A stretch of DNA of 13,072 nucleotides from Thioalkalivibrio sp. Lineage in GTDB: Bacteria > Pseudomonadota > Gammaproteobacteria > Ectothiorhodospirales > Ectothiorhodospiraceae. The position numbers and the translations under genes are program-made. Each line of letters begins with the position of its first letter. The stretch's first letter is position 1. The stretch spans positions 1 to 13,072 of the forward strand of contig PULL01000039.1 in NCBI GenBank assembly GCA_003550945.1, written 5' to 3'. This document shows, piece by piece, positions 1 through 5,656 of this stretch. The notes beneath the pieces were generated by a model. That model worked only from the letters and a program-made list of their open reading frames with translations. It was not told where the DNA came from and did no database searches.

Positions 1-106
1 CATGCACTTCCACGATATCGCCCGCTTCGTGCACTACCGCATACACGAACACGACCGCGTACGAAATTCGCCCTACGGACCCGTGCCACGCTCTGGAGAG
101 GACTGA
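1..106 (+). other. Window-edge stretch, possible 3' end of an upstream gene
   Basis: A plus-strand frame starting at position 2 is open from the window edge to a TGA at 104-106. It would give a His/Arg-rich tail of about 34 residues. The opposite strand is also open over the same stretch and reads as plausible hydrophobic protein, so the sequence does not decide which strand, if either, is coding. I do not recognise a family. It is listed only so the edge is not read as empty. Positions 107-161 hold nothing I can identify. Confidence 0.15.
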
Positions 107-161
107 TCCCGAGCAGACCCTGTGACACGGCGGCGCGCCCGGCCCGACCGGGGGCCGGGGC

Positions 162-190
162 TTGCATCCACCTGCCCAGACCGAGATAAT
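162..190 (+). promoter_or_regulatory. Sigma-70-type promoter of tRNA-Arg
   Basis: The -35 box TTGCAT (162-167) and -10 box GATAAT (185-190) are separated by exactly 17 bp. The expected start site is about 197, some 10 nt before the mature tRNA. The discriminator after the -10 box is the GC-rich gcgcgcctgc. GC-rich discriminators are the known signature of stable-RNA promoters under stringent (ppGpp/DksA) control; that control is inferred here. Confidence 0.75.
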
Positions 191-206
191 GCGCGCCTGC
201 CACGAA

Positions 207-283
207 GCGCCCGTAGCTCAGTTGGATAGAGTACCTGGCTACGAACCAGGTGGTCGGAGGTTCGAATCCTTCCGGGCGCGCCA
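207..283 (+). tRNA. tRNA-Arg (anticodon ACG)
   Basis: This is a complete 77-nt cloverleaf. The acceptor stem pairs GCGCCCG (207-213) with CGGGCGC (273-279), followed by discriminator G280 and an encoded CCA at 281-283. The D-arm contains AGCTCAGTTGGATAGAG. The anticodon stem CCTGG/CCAGG encloses loop CTACGAA, giving anticodon ACG. The T-arm contains the invariant GGTTCGAATCC. The ACG anticodon is normally deaminated to ICG by TadA and then reads CGU, CGC and CGA. It has its own promoter and terminator, so it is a monocistronic unit. Confidence 0.98.
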
Positions 284-301
284 ATCAAATCAAGGACATG
301 G

Positions 302-328
302 AAAAGCCGCCGAAAGGCGGCTTTTCTT
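302..328 (+). terminator. Rho-independent terminator of tRNA-Arg
   Basis: A 10-bp perfect stem, AAAAGCCGCC (302-311) with GGCGGCTTTT (316-325), is closed by the GNRA-type tetraloop GAAA and followed by CTT. It lies 18 nt after the tRNA CCA end. The arms carry A-run and T-run symmetry, so it could also stop transcription arriving on the minus strand from the gene ending at 487. Positions 329-451 hold nothing I can identify. Confidence 0.9.
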
Positions 329-451
329 GTGGGTCACAGGATGGTCGCAGGTCCGGCACGGAGCAGATGCCCTGCAGCCGAGCTCATCGCTCGCCCCTGC
401 GTTGAATTGGGACGCATCTTCGGGATCACGTTGCCGTCGCCTGACCACCCA

Positions 452-475
452 CGGGGCGCGTCTGTGCGCGCCCCG
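452..475. terminator. GC-rich hairpin downstream of the PA2779-family gene
   Basis: CGGGGCGCG (452-460) pairs with CGCGCCCCG (467-475) around a 6-nt loop, 11 nt past the stop of the minus-strand gene. There is no T-run on either side, so it is at best a weak terminator or a 3'-end stabilising hairpin. Confidence 0.35.
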
Positions 476-486
476 CGATCTCCACC

Positions 487-885
487 TCAGCGCTGGGGTC
501 GTATGAAAGCGAAGATGTTGGTGATTCCAACGAGATCCGTGAACACCAGGATGAGAAACACGATCCCGGCGACTTCCAGTGCGCCCGCTCCGGCGGGGAG
601 TTGATCGAGACGGGCGTTCAGGTCAGCCACCTCGGCGTCGGTCAGCCGCGCAACGCGGGTTTCGGCATCGGCTGGGTCCACGCCCAAGCGGGTCAGGGCA
701 TCGCTTACATCCGGGGCCCCCAAACGCTGTACGAGCGCAGCCCTTTCAGCCCCAGCAGTTGCGGCATGGATCAGCGCCCCGGTATCGAGCATCCCGGCCA
801 TCACCGGGCTGGCCGGAAGCAGAGCCAGCAACAGCGCGAAAAGAAAGCCCAGTGCTTTCGAGGGGTGTCGCGTTGCCTTCATCAT
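487..885 (-). CDS. PA2779-family exported membrane protein
   Basis: A small protein of 132 aa and unknown biochemical function, matching the PA2779 family of proteobacterial envelope proteins by recall of its pattern. Residues 1-30 form a Sec signal peptide (basic start, Leu/Ala-rich core, cleavage likely after VMA-30). The middle contains the family-like stretch GVDPADAETRVARLTDAEV (about 68-86) and then DQLPAG. Residues 104-126 form a C-terminal membrane helix ending in a short RPQR tail. The start at 885 has an AGGAGA ribosome site 6 nt upstream; a second ATG directly follows at 882 with better spacing (9 nt), so the true start may be 3 nt later. In many genomes the gene sits beside a PA2778-type cysteine peptidase gene; none is present on either side here. 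It is transcribed alone. Confidence 0.8.
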   Translation of the reverse strand: MMKATRHPSKALGFLFALLLALLPASPVMAGMLDTGALIHAATAGAERAALVQRLGAPDVSDALTRLGVDPADAETRVARLTDAEVADLNARLDQLPAGAGALEVAGIVFLILVFTDLVGITNIFAFIRPQR

Positions 886-993
886 CAGGGGTCTCCTCTG
901 GGGTATTCGATCACGCAGGATTGCGCAGCACTTTATGGCGAGCAGGCCAGGTGGCCCGTATCCGAGCGGCTATCTTCGCTCAAAGATGACCGG

Positions 994-1023
994 GTATAAA
1001 GGGCCGAGTACGGCCCAGAACAA
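994..1023 (-). promoter_or_regulatory. Candidate promoter of the PA2779-family gene
   Basis: On the minus strand, TTGTTC (1023-1018) and TTATAC (999-994) are separated by 18 bp. The spacer contains the inverted repeat GGGCC (1001-1005) / GGCCC (1012-1016), which could be an operator or coincidence in GC-rich DNA. The predicted leader would be about 100 nt. No experimental support; judged from motif fit only. Confidence 0.3.
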
Positions 1024-1077
1024 TCCTTTCCTCGCGAGGCATACTCGAGGTTCGGTTGCGTGAAAGCCACTCATTTC

Positions 1078-1162
1078 TCCCCTCTCCCGCTGGCGCCGGG
1101 GATGAGGGCCAGGGCCAACCGCCGCACCCCCTCCCCAACCCTCCCCCGCAAGCGGGGGAGGG
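1078..1162. repeat. Palindromic intergenic repeat with strong hairpin
   Basis: The 315-bp gap between the PA2779-family gene and proX contains a C/T-rich stretch with two palindromic blocks. The second is intact: CCCTCCCCCG (1139-1148) pairs perfectly over 10 bp with CGGGGGAGGG (1153-1162) around loop CAAG. The first (about 1080-1106, cctctcccgc...ggggatgag) looks like a decayed copy of the same kind of palindrome. This resembles the dispersed CCCTCTCCCGC-type intergenic repeats common in GC-rich proteobacteria. It lies 38 nt past the proX stop and may act as the 3' stabilising or terminating structure of the transporter operon. The rest of the gap (886-993 and 1024-1077) shows no gene. Confidence 0.6.
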
Positions 1163-1200
1163 AGACTTTCATGGTCGGGGGTGGTGGAGCGCCATGAGAG

Positions 1201-2241
1201 TCAGCGCGCTGCGGCGCGAGCGGCCTCTAGCCAGGGATCGACGGTTTCACGGTTCGCCTCGATCCATTCCTGAACCAGGGGCCGTACCATCGCGTCGGAC
1301 AGATCCCTCGCGTCCATCTGTTCATCCACTTCACTGATCCAGACGAGCGGAATGGAGACCTGGCGGAACAGTTCGGCTGCTGCGGGGTTCTGCTCCAGGA
1401 AGTCATTGTTCGCCGCTACCTGGATATCCGCCGCAACGTAGCCCATGTCGATTGGATCGGTCACCGCGCCTGCGACGCCCTCGGCACGTTCCGCTTCGTC
1501 CTCGACGATGCCAGGCGCGTTGATCCACATCACGTCCTCACCAGGCACCAGGGACAGCAACCAGGCGCTTGGGCCCCACGTGTAGTAGAGCGCAGGCTGG
1601 CCTGCCTCGATACGTGACAGGGCCTCGGCAAAATTCGCCGCGTAGCCCGCGTCCACGTGGTTCAGGTAGTCATGCAGCTCGAACTTGTCGAGCATTGCGT
1701 TGATGCCTTCGTGGCAACCCCATCCCGGAGGACATCCGAAAAGATCGGCCTTGCCATCCCCAGTCGCATCAAAGGCGGCACGCACCTCGTCGCGCTTGAA
1801 ATCCTCAATGCCGGTGATCCCGTATTGTTCGATCGACCCCTTGTCCACGAGATAGCCTTGAATGCCACAGGCCGGACAAAGGGGATCAAACAACGTCGCC
1901 ACATCGTGGAAGTTGGCGGGCAACTGGGGGTTGTGCAGCGGGAACCAGCCGTTTGGCCAATAGTGAGCATCCCCCTCGGAAATGGCCAGGTAGGCCACCG
2001 GGTTGGAAAGGGAGATCGGATTCTGGACGTTGTAGCCCAGTTCCCCGAGCAGCTCCACGAAGACCCAGCTGACCGGCACGGCCGACGTCCAGGTTGCCAC
2101 CGCCGGCTGCACGGTCACGCCCGCCCCAGGCTGTTCGTCCGCCGTTGCGACGGCCACGTTCACTGCGGTGCCAAGGGTCAGGGCACCGGCCATTGCGAAA
2201 AGCCCCATTCTTCGGGCCTTGCGTTGTTCTGCTTTCATCAT
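1201..2241 (-). CDS. proX: Glycine betaine/proline-betaine ABC transporter, periplasmic binding protein
   Basis: The substrate-binding protein of the ProU-type importer, 346 aa; it captures glycine betaine or related quaternary amines in the periplasm and delivers them to ProW. Residues 1-35 form a Sec signal peptide (RKARR basic region, Ala/Val core, cleavage near VATA-DE). The three aromatic-box tryptophan regions of E. coli ProX are recognisable: NGWFPLH, PPGWGC and YYTWGP. The segment FDATGDGKADLFGCPPGWGC aligns closely with E. coli ProX, including the two cysteines known to form its disulfide. An extra LCPACG pair is not in my recalled E. coli sequence. GGAGG lies 5 nt before the first ATG (2241) and 8 nt before a second ATG (2238), so either start is possible. 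It is last in proV-proW-proX, 164 nt behind proW, so its expression may be set partly independently. Confidence 0.95.
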   Translation of the reverse strand: MMKAEQRKARRMGLFAMAGALTLGTAVNVAVATADEQPGAGVTVQPAVATWTSAVPVSWVFVELLGELGYNVQNPISLSNPVAYLAISEGDAHYWPNGWFPLHNPQLPANFHDVATLFDPLCPACGIQGYLVDKGSIEQYGITGIEDFKRDEVRAAFDATGDGKADLFGCPPGWGCHEGINAMLDKFELHDYLNHVDAGYAANFAEALSRIEAGQPALYYTWGPSAWLLSLVPGEDVMWINAPGIVEDEAERAEGVAGAVTDPIDMGYVAADIQVAANNDFLEQNPAAAELFRQVSIPLVWISEVDEQMDARDLSDAMVRPLVQEWIEANRETVDPWLEAARAAAR

Positions 2242-2405
2242 TCAATCCTCCGTTCGTTCGCGATTCGTTCGGTTTCCGCGGTACCTCCTGTGGAGGCATC
2301 ACGCACTGGCCAGGGCCGGCGCGTTCTCCGGGTGTACTCAGCGGTATCGATCACCTCCTCTTAGTGACTGCGTTGATGAATGATCTCCGGCCTTCCGGCC
2401 TGTCT
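2242..2405 (-). promoter_or_regulatory. proW-proX spacer with three Shine-Dalgarno-like sites
   Basis: This 164-nt spacer is long for an ABC operon. Read on the minus strand it holds AGGAGGTGATC (2359-2349), an 11-nt complement to the 3' end of 16S rRNA, with no convincing start codon at normal spacing. A second site, AGGAGGTA (2289-2282), is largely buried in a short hairpin pairing CCTCC (2284-2288) with GGAGG (2292-2296). The third, GGAGG (2251-2247), is the real proX ribosome site. No clear promoter was seen. The first two could be remnants of a lost small gene, ribosome standby sites, or chance. Confidence 0.4.
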
Positions 2406-3305
2406 TCACTCGGCCCGGTGGCGCACACCCGGCGCCTTTTCGCCCAGGCCCTGCGTGACCCGATCCAGCACCATCGCAAGAAGCACGATGCCGATGCCAC
2501 CGACAAAGGCCTGTCCGATGTTCAGCCGCTCGAGCCCGGCGTAGACTTCAAGCCCCAGTCCTCCTGCGCCGATGATCGCCGCGATCACGACCATCGACAG
2601 CGACAGCATGATGGTCTGGTTCAGACCGGCCATGATGGTGGGCATGGCCAGCGGGAACTGGATCTTCCACAGGATCTGGCGCCGCGTGGAACCGAACGCC
2701 ACCTCGGCCTCGATGAACTCGGCATTCACACTGCGGATTCCGAGGTTGGTCAGGCGAATCATCGGCGGCATCGCGAACACAATGGTCGCGATCAACCCGG
2801 GCACGTTCCCGATGCTGAACAGCATCACCGCCGGCACCAGGTACACGAACGGCGGCGTGGTCTGCATGATGTCGAGGACCGGGCGCAGGATGGTGTAGAA
2901 CCGATCGCTCCGCGAACTCAGGATCCCCAGCGGGAGGCCGATGAGCACGGAAAAGAAGACCGCCGTCACGACCAGCGACAGCGTGATGATCATCTGGTCC
3001 CAGACCCCCATGAATCCGATCAGCGCGAACGCGATCAGACCGAAGACCCCGACGCGCCAGGAGGCGGCCCACCACCCGACGATGAACGTCGCCAGCAGGA
3101 AGAGCCCCGGGGGCACGGAACTCAGCGCCCACTGCACGCCGTTCATCACGCCGCGCACCGGCGGACTGATGTAGGCACGGGAGAAGTCCCGGAAGGTGGC
3201 CACGATCCAGTTCACGATGTCGGTGATGACCTGGCGTACCGGCAGGTCGAGGAATCCGAAGGGGTCGTTCATGACCGTGCGAAGGAATTCGACGAGTTCA
3301 CCCAT
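2406..3305 (-). CDS. proW: Glycine betaine/proline-betaine ABC transporter, permease
   Basis: The inner-membrane permease of the ProU-type importer; it forms the translocation channel and couples to ProV. With the ATG at 3305 it is 299 aa. An N-terminal amphipathic region (VEFLRTVMNDPFGFLDLP) precedes several hydrophobic helices. The ABC-permease EAA loop that docks onto the ATPase is visible as EAEVAFGSTRRQILWKIQFP, and SLSMVVIAAIIGAGGLG is the typical C-terminal permease block. An in-frame GTG at 3404 would add 33 residues; I prefer 3305 because the extra residues look non-homologous, although its ribosome site (AGG about 11-13 nt upstream) is weak. The gap to the proV stop is 108 nt with this start. 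The E. coli protein is about 354 aa and has a longer N-terminus, so a shorter start is tolerable for the family. Confidence 0.9.
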   Translation of the reverse strand: MGELVEFLRTVMNDPFGFLDLPVRQVITDIVNWIVATFRDFSRAYISPPVRGVMNGVQWALSSVPPGLFLLATFIVGWWAASWRVGVFGLIAFALIGFMGVWDQMIITLSLVVTAVFFSVLIGLPLGILSSRSDRFYTILRPVLDIMQTTPPFVYLVPAVMLFSIGNVPGLIATIVFAMPPMIRLTNLGIRSVNAEFIEAEVAFGSTRRQILWKIQFPLAMPTIMAGLNQTIMLSLSMVVIAAIIGAGGLGLEVYAGLERLNIGQAFVGGIGIVLLAMVLDRVTQGLGEKAPGVRHRAE

Positions 3306-3413
3306 GCGCTTGCTGCCTGTGATCGACGGTGGAAAACGGGAACCGGTCGTGGCTGAGCACGCTCCGGCAAAAGTGGGCGGCGTTTTCGGGTCGGCCGCCC
3401 GCACGAACGGCCG

Positions 3414-4640
3414 TCAGGGGATGTGGCCGCGCTTTTCGAGGATGCCGTTGATCAGCTCAGGGTCGTCGATCAGCCCACGGAGACGCCCGTCGCCGTTGGT
3501 GACGATCACCGGAAGGGTCGAATACAGGCGGCTGCGCAGAATGTGACGCAGGACTGCATCCTCGCCACAGGTCAGCACCACCCGTGACCGTTCCGACGGC
3601 ACCGGCCGCACGGCGTCCTCCCCGAGCGTTTCCTCGAGGCGCCGCAGGGGCACCGCCTGGCCATCCACCAACACCTCGCGGAGCTGACCCTCACGGTCCT
3701 GCCCATAGCGGATCTGCGGCTGATCGTGACGATGGCGATACACGATCCCGTCCCGCTCTCCGGACGGCACGAACTCCTCGCTGTCGAGTGGCAACGCGAT
3801 GGTGCCTGCAGTGATCACGCCGGTGGGATCGGCGTGTTCCACGAACTTCGCCACGTACTCGGTGCGCGGATTGACCAGGATCTGTTCCGGGCTCCCGATC
3901 TGCACGATCCTGCCCTCCTCCATGATGGCGATGTGGTCGCCGATGCGCATCGCCTCATCGAGGTCGTGGGTGATGAACAGGATGGTGCGCTGCAGTTCCC
4001 GCTGAATCCGGGTCAGCTCCTGCTGCATGTCGACCTTGATCAGGGGATCCAGCGCCGAAAACGGTTCGTCCATCAACAGGACCTCCGCCTCGGTGGCGAG
4101 CGCGCGCGCCAATCCGACACGCTGCTGCATGCCCCCGGAAAGCTCGGCGGGATAGCTCTGTCCCCAGGGTCCTAGACCCACCATGTCGAGCACCCGCTGT
4201 GCCGTGTCCTGGCGATCCTTCCGTCCGCGACCCTGGATTTCCAGCCCGTAGCCCACGTTGGACAGCACGCTTCGATGCGGGAGCAGGGCAAAATGCTGGA
4301 ACACCATGCTCATGTGCTGCTTGCGCAACGCTCGCAGCTGCTCTTCGTCCAGTTCGGTGATGTCCTGCTCGCCGCGCTCCGGGTGCTTGAAAAAGATCCG
4401 GCCCGCGGTGGGCTCGATGATTCGGTTGATGCACCGAATCAAGGTGGACTTGCCGCACCCCGACAGCCCCATGATCGCGAAGACCTCGCCGCGCTGAATA
4501 TCGAAGCTGGCCTGGTTCACACCGACCGTCTGGCCGGTCAGTTCGCGGATCTCATCCTTCGTCTTGTTCTGCTCCAGGAGGGGGATTGCGGATTCCGGGT
4601 CGGAGCCGAAGATCTTGGTCACATTCTCAGCACGGATCAC
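3414..4640 (-). CDS. proV: Glycine betaine/proline-betaine ABC transporter, ATP-binding subunit
   Basis: The cytoplasmic ATPase driving ProW, 408 aa, near the length of E. coli ProV (400). Walker A is GLSGCGKST (58-66), the ABC signature is LSGGMQQR (167-174), Walker B is VLLMDEP (187-193), and the switch histidine is H225 in FITHDLDEA. The N-terminal lead with KTKDEIRELTGQTVGVNQ (about 26-43) is typical of the ProV/OpuAA family. The C-terminal 120 residues correspond to the regulatory CBS region, but only the last part (TLPVIVTNGDGRLRGLID) reads as a clear CBS half; the rest is diverged. The start codon is GTG at 4640 with AGGA about 10 nt upstream. First gene of the operon. Confidence 0.96.
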   Translation of the reverse strand: MIRAENVTKIFGSDPESAIPLLEQNKTKDEIRELTGQTVGVNQASFDIQRGEVFAIMGLSGCGKSTLIRCINRIIEPTAGRIFFKHPERGEQDITELDEEQLRALRKQHMSMVFQHFALLPHRSVLSNVGYGLEIQGRGRKDRQDTAQRVLDMVGLGPWGQSYPAELSGGMQQRVGLARALATEAEVLLMDEPFSALDPLIKVDMQQELTRIQRELQRTILFITHDLDEAMRIGDHIAIMEEGRIVQIGSPEQILVNPRTEYVAKFVEHADPTGVITAGTIALPLDSEEFVPSGERDGIVYRHRHDQPQIRYGQDREGQLREVLVDGQAVPLRRLEETLGEDAVRPVPSERSRVVLTCGEDAVLRHILRSRLYSTLPVIVTNGDGRLRGLIDDPELINGILEKRGHIP

Positions 4641-4882
4641 GCTGCAGACATCCTCTGTTGCCAGTCCGGTGCGCGCAGCGACCCGGATTCCGGGCGCGAC
4701 GCCTTTTTTACCCTAACACAGGAAATTTCTCCGATCCTCCGGGGCCACTCCGGCAGTCGGAGCTTCGCCCAGTGCTCGGACCGCCGACGCGCCGCTCGGC
4801 AGGCGGGATACGATTCGTGCCAGCGGACGAAAGAAGGGAACCTGACCCCGCGTCTGCAGGCGGGTTCTTGAACCCCCGGGGG
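4641..4882. other. Intergenic region upstream of proV
   Basis: This 242-bp gap separates the CBS gene from proV, so the transporter probably has its own promoter here. The only AT-rich patch is around 4703-4735 (minus strand GTTAGGGTAAAAAAGG and GAAATTTCC just upstream of it), the best place for a -10 region, but I could not pair it with a convincing -35 box. Near the CBS gene's end is the inverted repeat GGGTTC-TT-GAACCC (4862-4875), preceded by CCCGC/GCGGG (4847-4864), which may serve as a 3' structure. No ORF with coding character was found. Confidence 0.4.
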
Positions 4883-5314
4883 CTACAGGTCTTCGGGGTT
4901 GTCCAGATCGTCCTCGTCGGGTTCGGCCGACTCCATCTGCTCCATCAGGGTGATCGCAACCCCGAGGAAGTCGGAGTCCGTGACGATTCCGCGCAGATCT
5001 CCGTCGCGGGTGACGGGCAGGCAGCTCCGCTTGCGGCGGAACATCAACAGCGCGACGTGGCGAACGTTATCGCGTTCGTCCACCGTATCCGGATCGCGCA
5101 CCATGATGTCGCGCACCTCGCGTGCGCCGCCGTTTCCCGCCACCAGCACGTCGGTCAGGGAAACGAGCCCCACCAGAGCGCCGGCCGCATCGAGTACCGG
5201 CAGATGCCGGATCTTGTTGGTGGCCATCGCGCGCCGAACTTCGTCGACCGTCGATTCCGGGTGAATAACCACGAGGCTCTGCCTCGGGGTCATGATATCG
5301 CTGACATCCAGCAT
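4883..5314 (-). CDS. Stand-alone two-CBS-domain protein
   Basis: A 143-aa cytoplasmic protein made of a CBS pair (Bateman module), a fold that binds adenine nucleotides or S-adenosyl ligands and signals energy or ionic state. CBS1 spans about 6-58 (IMTPRQSLVVIHPESTVDEV... IRHLPVLD ... LVGLVSLTDVL) and CBS2 about 69-119 (IMVRDPDTVDERDNV ... CLPVTRDGDLRGIVTDSDFL). The tail EPDEDDLDNPEDL is strongly acidic. The ATG at 5314 is chosen because it is preceded by AAGGAG with 10-nt spacing and begins directly at the fold; a longer in-frame reading to 5494 has no family character. It follows the 65-aa gene by 113 nt and appears to have its own FNR-type promoter. Partner unknown; proximity to proVWX makes a link to transport conceivable but unproven. 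Confidence 0.88.
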   Translation of the reverse strand: MLDVSDIMTPRQSLVVIHPESTVDEVRRAMATNKIRHLPVLDAAGALVGLVSLTDVLVAGNGGAREVRDIMVRDPDTVDERDNVRHVALLMFRRKRSCLPVTRDGDLRGIVTDSDFLGVAITLMEQMESAEPDEDDLDNPEDL

Positions 5315-5343
5315 GTCTTCGGGTCTCCTTGGATCCTCAATCC

Positions 5344-5385
5344 ATTCTTCGCACCGCGAGATCGCGGTTTCTTGATGTGTATCAC
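5344..5385 (-). promoter_or_regulatory. FNR/ANR-type box with class II promoter geometry
   Basis: TTGAT-GTGT-ATCAC at 5372-5385 matches the FNR consensus TTGAT-N4-ATCAA at 9 of 10 conserved positions. If its centre (5378.5) is at -41.5 for a minus-strand promoter, the start site falls at about 5337 and the -10 hexamer at 5349-5344, which reads AAGAAT (4 of 6 to TATAAT). That is the classical FNR-activated arrangement, giving a leader of about 22 nt to the CBS gene with its ribosome site inside. A CRP or DNR protein could use the same half-sites. Pattern fit only. Confidence 0.55.
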
Positions 5386-5427
5386 AGATGCCGCCGACCG
5401 CTCGTTGGACGCCCCGTGGCGCTCGGT

Positions 5428-5625
5428 TCAGCCGGTTTCGCCCTGTGCTTCCAACTCCCTGCGCGTGGTGAACAGCAGCGGCGCCAGCCGGCACAGGTTC
5501 TCCTGCGTTTCGCGGTCTCCCCGACGAACGGCCTGCCGGTACAGTATGAACGCCGCGTCACGCGAACGCAGCTTGAATGCTTCGATCTCTTCCTCGGTCT
5601 GCGGCCATGGAAATTTTTCGACCAT
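5428..5625 (-). CDS. Small hypothetical protein (65 aa)
   Basis: I do not recognise a family. The 65-aa product is soluble and mostly helical in appearance, highly charged (EEEIEAF, RRGDRETQ, TRRELEAQ), begins MVEKFPWPQTEEE, and has a single Cys at position 44; there is no signal peptide or membrane helix. It starts with ATG at 5625 with GAGG about 6 nt upstream and lies 31 nt behind the thioredoxin/HEAT gene on the same strand, which suggests co-transcription. Codon use (G/C third positions) agrees with its neighbours, supporting real coding. Confidence 0.65.
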   Translation of the reverse strand: MVEKFPWPQTEEEIEAFKLRSRDAAFILYRQAVRRGDRETQENLCRLAPLLFTTRRELEAQGETG

Positions 5626-5656
5626 CGTTCGCCTCGCTCACGGACAAATCTTCGTC

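Noticed and set aside
73..288. Minus-strand 71-aa ORF beginning MIGAPGRIRTSDHLVRSQ
   Set aside because: It is the antisense translation of the tRNA-Arg gene, a well-known spurious ORF pattern in genome annotations.
162..604. Plus-strand ORFs across the tRNA and the following spacer
   Set aside because: They run through the tRNA and its terminator and show no protein-like pattern.
579..999. Two overlapping plus-strand ORFs of 132-136 aa
   Set aside because: Both are antisense to the PA2779-family gene, which has a signal peptide, a family pattern and a ribosome site.
2243..2360. Possible 38-codon leader ORF from a GTG inside AGGAGGTGATC, ending over the proX start
   Set aside because: The GTG lies within the Shine-Dalgarno-like sequence itself, so it has no usable ribosome site, and the peptide has no recognisable character.
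2094..3356. 420-aa plus-strand ORF, His/Asp/Arg-rich
   Set aside because: Antisense shadow of proW and proX; composition (runs of HHRR, DDR) is typical of the reverse frame of GC-rich membrane proteins.
3306..3404. 33-residue N-terminal extension of ProW from a GTG at 3404
   Set aside because: The added residues do not look like the family and there is no good ribosome site; the ATG at 3305 begins at the homologous region.
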